Part shown: positions 31,960 to 44,500 of the stretch, one piece after another
How positions within the stretch are numbered: position 1 is the first letter of the stretch
Layout: each line of letters begins with the position of its first letter
Source of the DNA: Diploptera punctata
Lineage: Eukaryota > Arthropoda > Insecta > Blattodea > Blaberidae
Length of the DNA stretch: 64,000 bases
Direction of reading: 5' to 3'
Assembly (NCBI GenBank): GCA_030220185.1
Contig: JASPKZ010008351.1
Span: 806,001 to 870,000, forward strand
Made by a program: the position numbers and the translations under genes
Notes under the pieces: model-generated
The model's database searches: none
Seen by the model: the letters and a program-made list of their open reading frames with translations, nothing else
What the model was told of the DNA's origin: nothing

Positions 31960-32600
31960 TGTTGGTAGTGAACAGGGCAAATGAAAGTAGCCTGCCATAA
32001 AGTGTCATGTTTGCGCTATTCACAAAAAAAGGGTGAAACCCAGTTTGTTTGCAAGTTCTGCCAAGTTCCTCTCCATCAGAGTGAATGTTTCAAGCAGTTT
32101 GGTGGAACAATTTAAATGTCTGGTCCGCAAAGTGTCAAACTTCCAAAAGCAAATAAGATAATTTCTAAAATTCAAATAGCATACAGTGGAAATTTTATTT
32201 AATTGATGCTACGTATGTATCAAACAAGATGGCAACACTTTCAGAATCAATTATAATTGTTTGCGTGCTTTACATGATACACATAAAAATGAGCAAAAAT
32301 TCTATGGCTGTACTGCAAAATAGTTTCCTTTTCTATCCGCTGAAATATAATAATCTAACTGCATTGTATTATTATATGTATATTTTCATTTATTAACTTG
32401 AAAGCCTCATAATGTTACTTCCCATAATAAATTTTATGAAACATATTTTCATACTAACCTGTAGCATGTAATTTCTTGTAATTTAGTTTTATAATTTCTT
32501 TCCAATTTTCTGGTTAAGATAACTTTTATTATTATGATCCCATAGCGGCATATTTCAGTTGGAACACTGAATTTATTAGCAGTTCACAATCCATAACTGT
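31960..32600. other. No gene seen
   Basis: Anonymous AT-rich sequence between a LINE end and a SINE. Confidence 0.45.
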
Positions 32601-32621
32601 TAAAAACAATAAACACATTGT

Positions 32622-32813
32622 AATCAATGGTAAAGAGAAAAATTCACCATTATTAGCTCAGTGGTCAGAGTGTCAGCACGAAAAGCTGAAAGTTCGGGGT
32701 TCGATTCAGAGTACAGGCAAACATTTTTCTCTTTAGCATTGAATAATTTAGTTATGTTTATTAATTTACTTATTTCTATCATAGTAATAGCTTTAGCTTC
32801 TCAATATTAATTT
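32622..32813 (+). repeat. Single-tRNA SINE (subfamily P-d), 14-bp target duplication
   Basis: AATAAACACATTGT flanks it at 32608-32621 and 32814-32827. One tRNA head (about 32647-32718, TTAGCTCAGTGG, B-box GGTTCGATTC) is framed by a 20-base inverted pair (CAATGGTAAAGAGAAAAATT / TTTTTCTCTTTAGCATTG) and followed by the tail ATAGTAATAGCTTTAGCTTC. It has only one head, so it may be the simpler form from which the palindromic copy at 54717-55122 arose. Confidence 0.88.
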
Positions 32814-33302
32814 AATAAACACATTGTTTTTTATATAAAGGAAACAAACTTATTTTAAATTAGAAATAATTTCTAGACATGTTTATTCTGATGGTTTTAA
32901 CTCCATTCCACATAAAGTAACACTCAGGACTCTTAAGCCCTGAAAAATGTATGCTGCTCAGATTTTTTGTTATATGTTAATTCAAGCATACAAATCATAA
33001 TTTTTGTAACATCTTTTTTTAGTTAACCTGCATGGAAACAGTTGTTTTTGTTTTAATTATTGTCTAGAAAATTGGACTTTCCTGTATGCGTACAACAATC
33101 ATGAATTTTGCAGCACGCATACCACAAAGTTGTCATAACGATACAATCAATAGTTATTTTAGCTTGCAATATTGTTTATTACACAACATCAACACTTTTA
33201 CATAAATAATAACTTTAAAATAAAAAATTGTAGAACCTCAGACATTACCTCGTGTTAATAAAATTAATTACACAGTTAAGAACATTCTAAATGTTATATA
33301 AC

Positions 33303-33985
33303 TTACTTACTTACTCACTGGCACTATCGAACCCGTAGATTCATGGCCATGCGGACATAAGCTCTCCATACATCCCTATCCTGAGCCAATGCTTTCCAAT
33401 CATTCCCTGTATAATCTACTTCCCTCAAATCATAGTTAATGTTGTTCTCCCACCTCATTCTTGGTCTACCAACTGGGCGTTTTCCTTCTGGCTTTCCTAC
33501 AAGAAGTTTCCATGCACGTCTTTCATTCCCCATACGCGCAACATGTCCTGCCCATCGCAGTCTACGGGACTTAACTGTTCTTATTATATCTGGCTTCCTA
33601 TAAAGACCATGTAGTTCATTGTTATGTAGTCTTCTCCATTCACCTGTCTGTTCATCTCTCTTTGGTCCAAAAATTTTCCTAAGAACTTTATTCTCAAATA
33701 CTCGTAATCTCCTTTCCTCCGTTAAAGTAAGAGTCCATGTTTCGCACCCATATAATATAACTGGTAGAATAATAGTTTTATATATTTTCAGCTTAACGTT
33801 TTTTGAAAGGAGTTGGGACATCAAAAGTCTCTGCAATGCATAATAGCATGCATTTCCAGAATTGAGCCTATGTTTAATTTCTTTGTGCATCTCATTCCTA
33901 TTTGTGATTATTGTTCCAAGGTATTTGAATTCAGCCACTTCCTCAAAATTTCCCTCATTTGTCCTTAGCTGTCCATTATAACTAG
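33303..33985 (-). mobile_element. RTE-like LINE R1, 3' third (minus)
   Basis: The frame 34004-33324 encodes the reverse-transcriptase C-terminal region from NEGNFEEVAEFKYLGTIITN through CETWTLTLTEERRLRVFENK and RRLRWAGHVARMGNERRAWK to the family end. The TACTTACTTACTC tail is at 33303. It is 5'-truncated but free of stops. Confidence 0.92.
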
Positions 33986-34116
33986 TTCCATATAAAACAA
34001 ACATTATGGGTTATGACGGCTGCTCAACAATGGCAGGAAGAGACAATGGGGTCCAGAAACATCTGCACTAGTTTTTTTTCCCAAAGGTATTTATTTCCAC
34101 TGCGCGAGCCACAAAA

Positions 34117-34830
34117 TCAATCTTGTGGTAAATGGTTTGAATAGTATGCCCGAGGTGAGAAACACCTAGCTACAATTAAGTATATTAGAAACTTTTTTCG
34201 AGAGTCAACATTGAGAAGACAGCACGTCCATTCCAAAACAGATTTTTGTAGTCGATCCTCTTCCATTCGCTGGACATGTCCATACCATCTTAATTGCTGA
34301 GTTTTAATATAATCTAAAATAGTGTCTTCAATCTTCATTTTCTCCCTTATAACTGAGTTCCTAATTTTTTCCCTTCTTGAAATTCTTGCGGCCCTTCGTA
34401 TAAAATCCATTTCCGTTGCCAAAAGGTACTTATTTGTTTTTGTTATTAATGGCCAAAATTCTGCTCCAAAAGTAATGATGCTTTTAACAATTGTATGATA
34501 TATATTCATTTTATTTTTATTCCTTATATTTTTTATCCCACAATATTCCATTGAGGCAAGCAATTGCAAATTTTCCTTTATTATTTCTATTTCTTATTTC
34601 CTCTTCATAACTTCCATTTTTATTTATTTTAATTCCTAAATAAGTGATCTCACTACACGATTTTATTGATTCTCCAGTCTCAAAAATTAAATTTTGTTCT
34701 GGTTCACCAATTGATAAATATTTTGTTTTTTTCATGTTCAAATTTAATCCCCATCTTTTATATTCTTCTATTAATTTTCTAGTCATATATTCTAAATCTT
34801 CATATTCTTTTTTTTTTTTCAAATGCCCCA
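34117..34830 (-). mobile_element. LINE (third family) C-terminal fragment (minus)
   Basis: Two overlapping frames carry RWGLNLNMKKTKYLSIGEPE and CSEITYLGIKINKNGSYEEE (34822-34517), then NIYHTIVKSIITFGAEFWPL, FIRRAARISRREKIRNSVI and QQLRWYGHVQRMEEDRLQKS (34569-34117). These are the blocks after the YADD motif. One frame shift separates them. At its left boundary (34803-34845) a piece of the S2 SINE tail is attached. Confidence 0.85.
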
Positions 34831-35199
34831 GGTTTGTCTTTCAATGTTAAAACAATTAACTTTCGTATTTATCAAATTAAACCTTATATTTAAAGAACTG
34901 TTAACCAATAGAATTTAAATATAACTTCATGTGATGTAATAATGGTCTTAAAATTATAAAAGAATTACACTAGTCATTCTGCATACAATTTTCAACAAAG
35001 ATAGAAGCAAGAAGAGATCTCCTGATGAAATGTAATATTTAATACAAGAAGAATAATTGATTCAAGAAAAAAAAATAATTTAATTTTAATTGACGGTGAA
35101 GAATAATACCACCTACATTTACTTAATCTGCTGGGAAATTAAGAAGTGAATAAATTTACAATTATTTCTACAAGAAACATTTTTTAGTAGTTATGAAGT

Positions 35200-36665
35200 G
35201 TTTTCCTGTCGAGTGTACCAACTTCCGATCCTAAGAAGAGAATCTAGCTCTACCGAAAACTAAACCCAACCTGAACCAGTAATTCTTTTTGGGACACCAA
35301 TCCTTCTTCAAAATGTTACTACAACATCAGGCATGAAGAGAATTACTACATCAAAACATCGCCACAACATGGGACAAGGCTAATAACTTCTTCAGGCGGT
35401 AGCATTGCAGCCAATAGGGTTACACATGCCGGACCGGGCAAAGGTGATAAGCCAGACGAAAAAACTACCTTGGTCGAAAGAGTGACAATCTTTCACCGTA
35501 AAATACAACCGTCAAGAAATATGGACATGGGTTCAACTGGGGTAAAATTTTCCGGAGATCAAATATTCCCCCATTCGGTTCTCTGGACGGGGACTACTTC
35601 AGAGAACCCATGCCAAAGGCTCAAATGCAGGGACATGTTCCTAGGAACATGGAATGTTAGGACTTTATACAATAGCGGGGCACTATAGATATTAACATCG
35701 GAATTAGATAAATCGCCCTTTGATATAGTCGCTTTACAGGAAGTTAGGTGGCCAGGAAAAAGTAGTCAGGAATCAGGAAGCTTTGCATTATACTACGGGG
35801 GTGCAGAAAGACCTGAACTTGGAATGGGTTTTTTAGTCAGGAGGAGGATCCTATCCGCTATCCGGGATATTAAGCTTGTCAGTGATAGGATATCATACAT
35901 AATTCTAAAGGGTAAACGACATGATTTTATAATCGTAAATGTACATGCCCCCACAGAAGATAAAGATGACTAGATCAAGAATGAGTTCTATGAAGAATTA
36001 GAATGCTTATTTGATAGCCTTTCACGATATCATATGAAAATTGTCTTAGGATATTTTAATGCAAAAGTGGGGCGGGAAGATATATTCAAACCAACAATAG
36101 ACAAATTCAGTCTTCATGACAATGGGGTTAGATTAGTCACCTTTGCCACATCAAAGAATCTCATTGTTAAGAGCACAACATTTCAGTGTAAGGATACTCA
36201 TAAATACACCTGGACGTCTCCAGATGGAGAAACTCGGAACCAAATGGATCACCTATTAGTGGACAAACGCTGGCACAGTAGCATAATCGATGTTAGATCA
36301 GTTAGAGGGACAGACTGCAATTCGGATTATCATCTGGTCTTGAGAGAGAAGATTAATGATCTTGAAACGAATGCAAAAAAACACGAACATTAGCGAATTA
36401 TATCAGGGAATTAGGATAGAGAAGAAAGGGTTTCAGGGGTAGAACAAACATAATTCGGAATGAAAATGGGAATATGATTGCAGATTCCAGGAGTATATTA
36501 AACAGATGGAAAAGTTACATTAATCAGCTATTAAATGTACATACAGAACAGGACATTGAGGAAGATAATTTACAGACAGCAGAAATGCCAGTCGCAGAAC
36601 CAAGTGCATTAGAGGTTGAAATGGCAATAGAAAAATTGAAGATGTATAATAGTACAGTCATTTGG
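35200..36665 (+). mobile_element. RTE-like LINE R1, 5' leader and AP endonuclease, decayed
   Basis: The endonuclease frame runs from 35470 to 36393: FLGTWNVRTLYNSGAL, LQEVRWPGKSSQESG, IVNVHAPTEDKDD, FNAKVGREDIF and a C-terminal SDYHLVL. These are the WNVR, QE, HAP, N(A/D)KVG and SD(H/Y)(R/H)L blocks of APE-type endonucleases. In-frame TAG codons lie at 35686-35688 and 35971-35973. After a frame change it continues at 36474-36650 (IADSRSILNRWKSYINQLLN, ALEVEMAIEKLKMY) and matches the start of the ORF at 47746. It stops at 36655, where another repeat begins. Confidence 0.9.
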
Positions 36666-36929
36666 TAGTTTTACCTGGAAAGTTTTACGGGAGTTTTGAA
36701 AATTTGTAATTCTATAGATTTCGATGTGCTCTTTCCGAATTTCAACTTTGCCGCTCATGCCACCATCTTGGAAAAATGGCGACTAAAAGCAATTTTTTGA
36801 TAATATCTCCTTTCTGATTCATTTCATGATAAAAACATCTATATACAAAATTAAACTAGAGAAAATTTCCTACAATTCATGTAACAACCTTTTCTTCTGA
36901 CGGTTCTATTTACGTGTTCAAACATATAT

Positions 36930-37535
36930 ATTCTCAAACCAGGAAATGGAAAAATTTTGCAACAAATGTATTCACACAAAAAGTATCCTAGATAAAACAG
37001 TCGCAGATCATATTTTATTCTTGCATGCCATCAGTGGCTGTGATACAACATCAGCATTATTTAATCAAGGAAAAATTAAATTTAAACGAGGTTATCCAGG
37101 TATTAAAAAATCCAAATGCTGATCCAGAGATCATTGCTAAACCTGGAGAACGCTTCCTTTTTGAATTATACAGTTACAGTAATGTGAAATGTAAGAAAAG
37201 GATGTCTTTAAACAACTATAGATAAGCATGATTCACAACATCAGCATATACAGTAAAAGTAAATTTAATATTGCGTCGCTACCACCAACTGAAGCAGCAG
37301 CACGACAACCTATCACCGGGTTCAGCAGTGGTATGGGAATAAACAAAATGCAGAGCAATAAGAATGGAAAAGAAACAAGAACAGGTTAATTCTTTCACTA
37401 CATTCGAGCCCCCAGCAAATGCAAAAAGAGATGTCAGAAAGCATGTGGATGCAGAAAGGGTGTGTTAAAGTGCTCCGTTATATGCACAAATTGTAGTGGT
37501 ACCTGTGGTAACGAATGGATGTTCTGAAAGGCCTA
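36930..37535 (+). pseudogene. Repetitive arthropod family with Cys-rich (CXC-like) tail, decayed
   Basis: Pieces in shifting frames read LFLHAISGCDTTSALFNQGK, FKRGYPGIKKSK, PNADPEIIAKPGERFLFELY, LPPTEAAARQPI and CGCRKGVLKCSVICTNCSGT. From memory this GCDTTSA ... PPTSAAA ... CRKxGxxC series is a multi-copy arthropod family ending in a Cys-rich motif. Multiple frameshifts show it is dead. Its role is unknown to me, probably mobile-element related. Confidence 0.6.
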
Positions 37536-37600
37536 CAGGCATAAAGAAAATATATTTTATAAGTTGAGAATGACGGATCTTACCTAAGAAGGTATATTTT

Positions 37601-38927
37601 GGATAAGCTATACTTACCGTCGCACATAAATTCTTCTAAGTTCTATAGAAACCCAGTGCGCATGCGCTAGTACTTTATGTAATCCCAGAAAGATAAATGC
37701 AACCTCCAGCAGTTGGCGGTATATGTATGTGAAATCAGTATGACCAACATTGACACAAAATTCCCAAAACTTGTCTAAAAATGTATAATTAACACGAAAT
37801 GAACTAGTGGAAATATGATTTTACGTGGTAACCGTCCGACATTTTGAATTTCTCATAGAATAACAGATATGAAGAGGTAATTTTACGTATCAAATCACAT
37901 TTAAAAAGCAAGGAACCTAAAAGCTAAACAACCTAAATCAATTACTGTAACACAAATCAATTACTCTAACGTAGGTGAAATCCAGGGAATGTGGAAGTGA
38001 TGTTAGCAACATCTGGAGTTGGAACAACATAGGAAGAGGAGCGAAAATAGCAGAAAGTAGCAAGTAAGCAATGTAGCACGACCATGTTTTACGTAAATAT
38101 ATAAATATAAAAAAAAGATCGTTGCTACATTGGAAGATGTTTAAAAGTGTTGCAAAATGTTTTAAACGTGTTTAAAAGTGTTTAGTGCATCAGTGGCATA
38201 AGAAATAAGATTGAAAATTTTGTGCGACGGTTTGTATAGACCACCTATATTTTAACTTAGGGTGTTGTATACTAACCGTCGCAAAAAATTTTCAATTTAA
38301 TTTCTTATGCCACTGATGCACTAAACACTTTTAAACACGTTTAAAACATTTTGCAACACTTTTAAACATCTTCCAATGTTGCAACAATCTTTTTTTTATA
38401 TTTATATATTTACGTAAAACATGATCTTCCTAGCTACTTTCTGCTATTTTCCCTCTTCTTCCTATGTTGTTCCAACGTTGCCACCATCAACAACCCAAAA
38501 TACTCCAGATGTTGCCAACATCACTTCCACATTCCCTGGATTTCACCTACGTTAGAGTAATTGATTTGTGTTACAGTAACTGATTTAGGTTTGGTTAGCT
38601 TTTAGGTTCCTTGCTTTTTAAATGTGATTTGATACGTAAAATAAATTACCTCTTCATATCTGTTATTCTATGAAAAATTCAAAATGTCGGACGGTTACCA
38701 CGTAAAATCATATTTCCACTAGTTCATTTCGTGTTAATTATACATATTTAGACAAGTTCTGGGAATTTTGTGTCAATGTTGATCATACTGATTTCACATA
38801 CATATACTGCCAACTGATGGAGGTTGCATTTATCTTTCTGGGTTTACATGGAGCACTAGCGCATGCGCACTGCGATTCTATAGAACTTAGAACAATTTAT
38901 TTGCGACGGTAAGTATACTTTATCCGA
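37601..38927. mobile_element. 1.33 kb foldback element: two inverted units with TATACTNACCGTCGCA ends
   Basis: Arms of about 640 bases match each other closely from GGATAAGCTATACTTACCGT (left) to its mirror at 38927. Each arm is itself a unit with inverted ends (TATACTTACCGTCGCA at 37608, TGTGCGACGGTTTGTATA near 38238; TATACTAACCGTCGCA near 38268 and TTGCGACGGTAAGTATA near 38917), so two copies sit head to head with a 30-base spacer. Only the right unit carries an extra piece near 38483-38513. No ORF is seen. Related diverged sequence lies at 39590-40110, 41985-42260, 44000-44240 and 45180-45270. Confidence 0.85.
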
Positions 38928-38929
38928 TA

Positions 38930-41550
38930 ATTCAAAGTATAGTCAGTATTATAGTTTAAGGTTGTAATAAACTTCCATTTTAACAAGTATGATCATAACC
39001 CAAAGCAACAGATTTGTGTAATAATCAATATTTACTATATTTTTAACTATTATACACATATAGTTATGTAATCTGTCGAACTTCATTTATAACTATGATG
39101 TGATACCAAACCTAGGGAAGATAATATAAATACACTCCTGAAATACTAGTTCAGCCCCTGATATAAACAAAATCAGCAAATATGCTGACAAGGTAATGTG
39201 TTTATTATCAAGAAGAAACTGATGAACAGTTCAAGGTCAAGCTGATTTTTTTTTTTTAACTTTTAAGTTTAAGACTAAAGTATCTTAAAATTTAAACACA
39301 CATTTGTAGAATAACGAGGTTACCATTTTGAAAACGGACGAACAAGGTACTGGTAAGTGAGAATAGTTCAGTAACTTCTTCTATATAACAGCCAGTTACT
39401 CCTGCATGTTTTTAAATGTTTCTTCTGTCGATAAAAACCTCCTATGTACTTTTGGCAAAAGTGTTTGCGTCGAATAGGAGATATATTATGTCAGTAAGTT
39501 TTGCAGCAGCTATACTTGATAAAGTAACATAGAGTATGTTAAGATTACATTTGGGGATAATATAAAAGGAAAAAGTCGGTTATATGTCTCAGATGAATTC
39601 TTCTAAATTCCACAGAATCGCAGTGCGCATGCACGAGTTGCTGTAATGGTTAATATAGCCTCTGGTAGATGGCTCTGCAGTCGGCATTACCAACTTTGGA
39701 ATAAATTTCCAAATGAAAAAAAATGGACGTTAACTAACTTGCCATTTTCTAACTAAAGAAAACAATTTACATGCATATTATTTATTCCCAAATGCTTAAA
39801 AAAAATGGACGTAAACCAACTTCCCATTTCATAACGTAACAAAGCAATTTACATGCATACTATTTAATGAACTATAAACTAATTTTACGTACACTAACAC
39901 TAAATATGGTTTGAAATTATTTTCAAATGGTGGCAACGTTGGAACAACATGGGAAAGTAATGTATCCACGATCATGTTTTACGTAAATAAATAAATATAA
40001 AATATTGTAAAGAAAGCTTGAAGATCATTGGAAAATGTTTAAAACAGTACAAAACGTGTTTACAAGTGTTTAGTGCATCAGTGGCATAAGAGTGTAAGTG
40101 TAGAATTGTGAGAGACATAAAACCTACCACATGCCCTTCAGTAATTTTCTCTTGCTTAAGTAGTACATGAACACTTTAAATTGAAAGGATATAATATACT
40201 GTAATATTATACAGACAAATAAAATACGGGCGTAAAATACTAAGAATATATCATCATCATCATCCATCATTCAAAAGTGAAAGTTTTGGCCTTCTCAACA
40301 ATCCTCATCCATGCCAATCTGTCTCTTGCCTATTAAAATTAGTCACTTTCATTTTCTTTAGATCGTTCATTGTGTCATCCTTCTAACTGATCTTTGGTCT
40401 TCCAAAAGCTCTGCCTCCTATACTATTAGTAAATACATATCTAAGTTTCAACAAATGATACACCGTATTGAAAGTTTGATTTGGTAACAATGAATGGCAA
40501 CCACTAGTATAGTTCCAACCAAAACTTGGGTAGAGTTTCAATAATTTATTTAAAATAAATTGGAAAACTATATTAAACGAATAATAACATCACATACAAA
40601 TAAATTATTTCTAAATAAAGTTACATATCAATTATTGTATTTTCAATACACAAAAAATGCCGATTCTAACCTATATTTACAATGCAATTTTGTTAACACG
40701 TTAAAACACGGAATTTTCTGTGTATTTTGTTTTTCATATACTTCTAGAAATTAAGATTTAAGAGTGCATATTTACCTCAATATAAATGCTTTTATTTCCT
40801 TAATATAATAAGGCAAAAAATCCTCTTCTTGCTCTGATACAATTTTTGACCAATGACGCCATCCCGTGAGAGGGAATCAATGGAATTATTTACAATTAAT
40901 TTACAAGACATTTATCTGCTCGTCATTGAATTACACTTTCTAAAATACAAATATACATGCATGACTAAAATTCAGAAACTGTACTCTACTTTTTCCAATT
41001 TTCTATCGCACTTGGAAAATGTAACAATTTTTTTTAATTCCGAACGATTGGTAGACCTTCTGAGAGTAATTTGTCTCGTTCTCTAGTTCTCTATGGTCTC
41101 GATGTACATCTCGATGTATCGATAATTTTAGAGAAATTAGACTCGTATCCAGTTGGTTGTGAATTTGAATGACACGTGGAGTAATATGAAAATTCTATGG
41201 TATTTCATTATTCACTGAAGTGTACAAATTAAAGAGTTTTCAACATATTGCGTTGTATCATTTTACAAGTATCTTTTTTTTTTTAACGAGGTAAATTTAT
41301 TTAAATTTTTCACTTCTATTAATACGCTCAGTGTGTGGCCTAATCAAAATGGCGACCTTGGCTATAACATAAATATTGAACTTTGTATACTTCAATTATT
41401 TTGTGCAAAATCGTCTTTTGCAGCGTACGGCAGTCTTCGTACTTAAATATTATCCTAGTCACAATATGTTGCCTGAATAAGTTTAAAATTTATCCAATGT
41501 GTTCAAAGTGCCTTATGGTTCTTATTCCCGTATTTTGAGACAGTGATAAA
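38930..41550. other. Diverged foldback-family copies and anonymous sequence
   Basis: 39590-40110 is a diverged single unit of the 37601-38927 family (GTGCGCATGCAC, AGATGGCTCTGCAGTCGG, TTTAGTGCATCAGTGGCATA). 40250-40410 on the minus strand reads GRAFGRPKISQKDD, a LINE C-terminal signature. The rest, including the region just upstream of SMIM13 exon 1, shows no supported gene. Confidence 0.5.
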
Positions 41551-41552
41551 CT

Positions 41553-44500
41553 ATGAAGGATTTTTTCTTGGCAATTTTTTCAATTATCTCATCGCTATTT
41601 TTAGTGTTGGTATTGGTATGTTTAGGTGAGACTTTTCGTACGTTGTTATTTCTGTGTTACGTGTTTTTTTTATGTGACTCACATAACCTAGGAACCGATT
41701 GTATTTACATAAAAACAATTGCTTCTGCTAATACCCAGATACATTACTTTAAGCGTTTTATAGCTAAATGAGCAGACATTTTCAGTTCGTTATGTGATTA
41801 AGTACTTAATAAAAAATTAAATAATAAGCTTGCTATCTTGTATTACTTTACGTGGATGTCTTTTCATATTCTTGATCTTAATGCACTGTTCATTATGAAA
41901 AAAAATTATATATATGTATGTATGTATGTATATGAGGTATTCAGAAGTAGACATGATTAACTTCTTTGGTCAGTTTGATTTCAACCATAAAATTTCTAAG
42001 TACTACAGAATGACAGTGTGCATGCAAAAATGTTTATAGAGTTGTCGCTAGATGACACTACATAGCTGTGAAATGGATGTGACCAACCTTTGCAATAAAT
42101 TCCCAAATGGGCTGTGGTACTTTTTTCGCGGACACAATTCTACACTTTCATCCTTATGCCACTGATGCACTAAACACTTGTAAACACGTTTCATACTATT
42201 TTTAACATTTTGGAACCATTTATAAACATTTCTTACGATTATTAAATATTTATAAATTACGTGAAATTTGTGCATCGGGTTCTACAGATACACAAATGCT
42301 TCATGTAACATCTGCTAGATGGCTCTCAAATCGGTGTTATCAAAATTTGCAAATAATTCCAAACCATATTTCAAGAAATTAACTTCATTTTGTTAGGTTC
42401 TGATGGGACAAATTAGTGTACATAACTGGAGAGAAACCAGGAATGTCGAAAGACAAACCTGGGGCATTTGAAAAAAAAAAATAGTTTATAAAAAACTCCA
42501 TGCACAACAGGCCTTGAAGGCCCTAGGCCTACCATCCGGCTGCTGGTCTCATGTCTATATAGGTTGATCACAGAGGTAAATGATGATAAGCCAGTGTAGG
42601 GGTGTCATGTGGTCAGCATGTTGGGTCCCCCAGCCATTATAGCTGGTCTTCTCAACCTGGAGTCGCTACTTATTGTAGCTACCCAAATGCCTCATGATGC
42701 TGGGTGGGCACCAGTCCCATACTGGCCGAAATTCCATGAAAAAAATTTCTTCCCCCATGGGGACTCGAACCAGCCCAACTCCCGTAGCTCTGCACCATGG
42801 CTTCTTGCCTTAACCATTCGGCTACGGCACAGGACAAAATAGTTTATTAAATAATAATCATCATCCTCTTATGTCCTTTCAGAAGTTTGATTCCAAATAT
42901 GCCTCCAACCATCTCTATCTTCCCATGCTTTGCTTCTTCTTATTTCTTCCCAATCGTATCCTCTCTCTTGTAGACTTTTCTTCACTTTGTTAATCCATCT
43001 TTCTTGTGGTTGTTTTCCTTGTATCTTGAGATTTAACAGTCTTTGTGGTAGTCTTTCCTTTACCATTCTTTTTAAATGTCCATACCATTTTAGTCTACTT
43101 TTTTCCATGTCTGTTGCTAATTTTTCTACACTTAACGTCTCCTGATTTTGTGATTCCTTAATTCTATCTCTCTTTGTTTTATGTATCATTCCACGTAAGA
43201 ATTTCATTTCTGTATTAAATTAATATTAAGAAGCTGAAGATGTTACTATGATTGAAATAAGTAAATTAATGAACACAACTAAATTATTGTAATCAATGAT
43301 AAAGAGAAAAGGTTCAGGGTTTGATTCCTGGTTCAGGCAAAAAATTTTTCTCTTTACCATTGGGTCATTTCTGTAGTTTGGATTCTGCTCAAGTCCTTCT
43401 TTGTAGCCTTTATGTCCAAGTCTCAGCTGCATATGTTAGAACTGGTTTGAAATAAGTTTTATATATTGTAAATTCTCTAGCAGCACATGGATACCACCAC
43501 TGTGGTCTCGAGGTAGCATGCTGCCTTGTCACGCAGCGGGCCCGGGTTCGATCCCTGGTTGGGACAGTTTTTCTGAGTGAGGTTTTTATCGGGGTTTTTC
43601 CTCACCTGTAAGACAAATGTCAGGAAAACTTTAAGGCCCAAACGATCCCCGAAATCATATAGCCATCGCAATCATCATCATTCATATTAATCTTAGATTA
43701 AGCTTAGGATTAGGGACTCACCTTCCAGGCGCCCCAACCTCAGAAGTGGGTTACAAGTACGCCATGCCAGGAGAGAACGCCAGGAATGTTGAAAGACAAC
43801 CTGGGGCATTTGCAAAAAAAAACATTAAAACTTGATGTCACTCTTAACAATGTGCGACATCATTAGAATGTCGTAAATAATTTACTAAATATGTAAACAA
43901 TAGCTCTCACAAAAACAATGTGTATTACCACACTGAAATCGCTACCATTAATATCGAGCTGATGCATTTTGAGTTTAAATTGCTTTGATCTTCATGTAGG
44001 AATACAGTTTATGCCTCATCACGAATTTTTCTAAGCCCTGCAGGTGCTTGTGCAAGGGTTATGAACTTGCTCCATAGATGGCAGGACTATCTGTGCAATC
44101 AATATGACTAACCTTAGTAATAAATTCCCAACATGCTTTTAGAAATTGGATATACACTAACTTGTAATTTCGTAACCTAACAAAGTAAATCATTTACATA
44201 TTATTTCAATAAGCTATAAACTAATACGGTGTACATAACATGCCCCTTCTTAATCATCATCATGAACAAATTCGTTTTAGGCCATGTGGCCTGTACGGTA
44301 AACCTAGCGAAGATGGTCTTGATCTTTCCACCGATGTTTTGGTCTTCCTTGGTCCCTATGTCCAGTTGGGGTATATTGGAATGCCAATTTTGGAAGTCTA
44401 TTTCTTGCCATTCTCCTCGGATGATTTTTCCATTCTTGTTGGAATCTTTGTATATCTTCATTCAAACTTGTTACTCCAAGTTTTCCTATGATAATAGTGT

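Noticed and set aside
41626..41771. Continuation of the SMIM13 exon 1 frame into a 72-residue ORF
   Set aside because: The conserved sequence stops at a consensus donor (GTGAGA) and resumes in phase at 52623; the readthrough part matches nothing.
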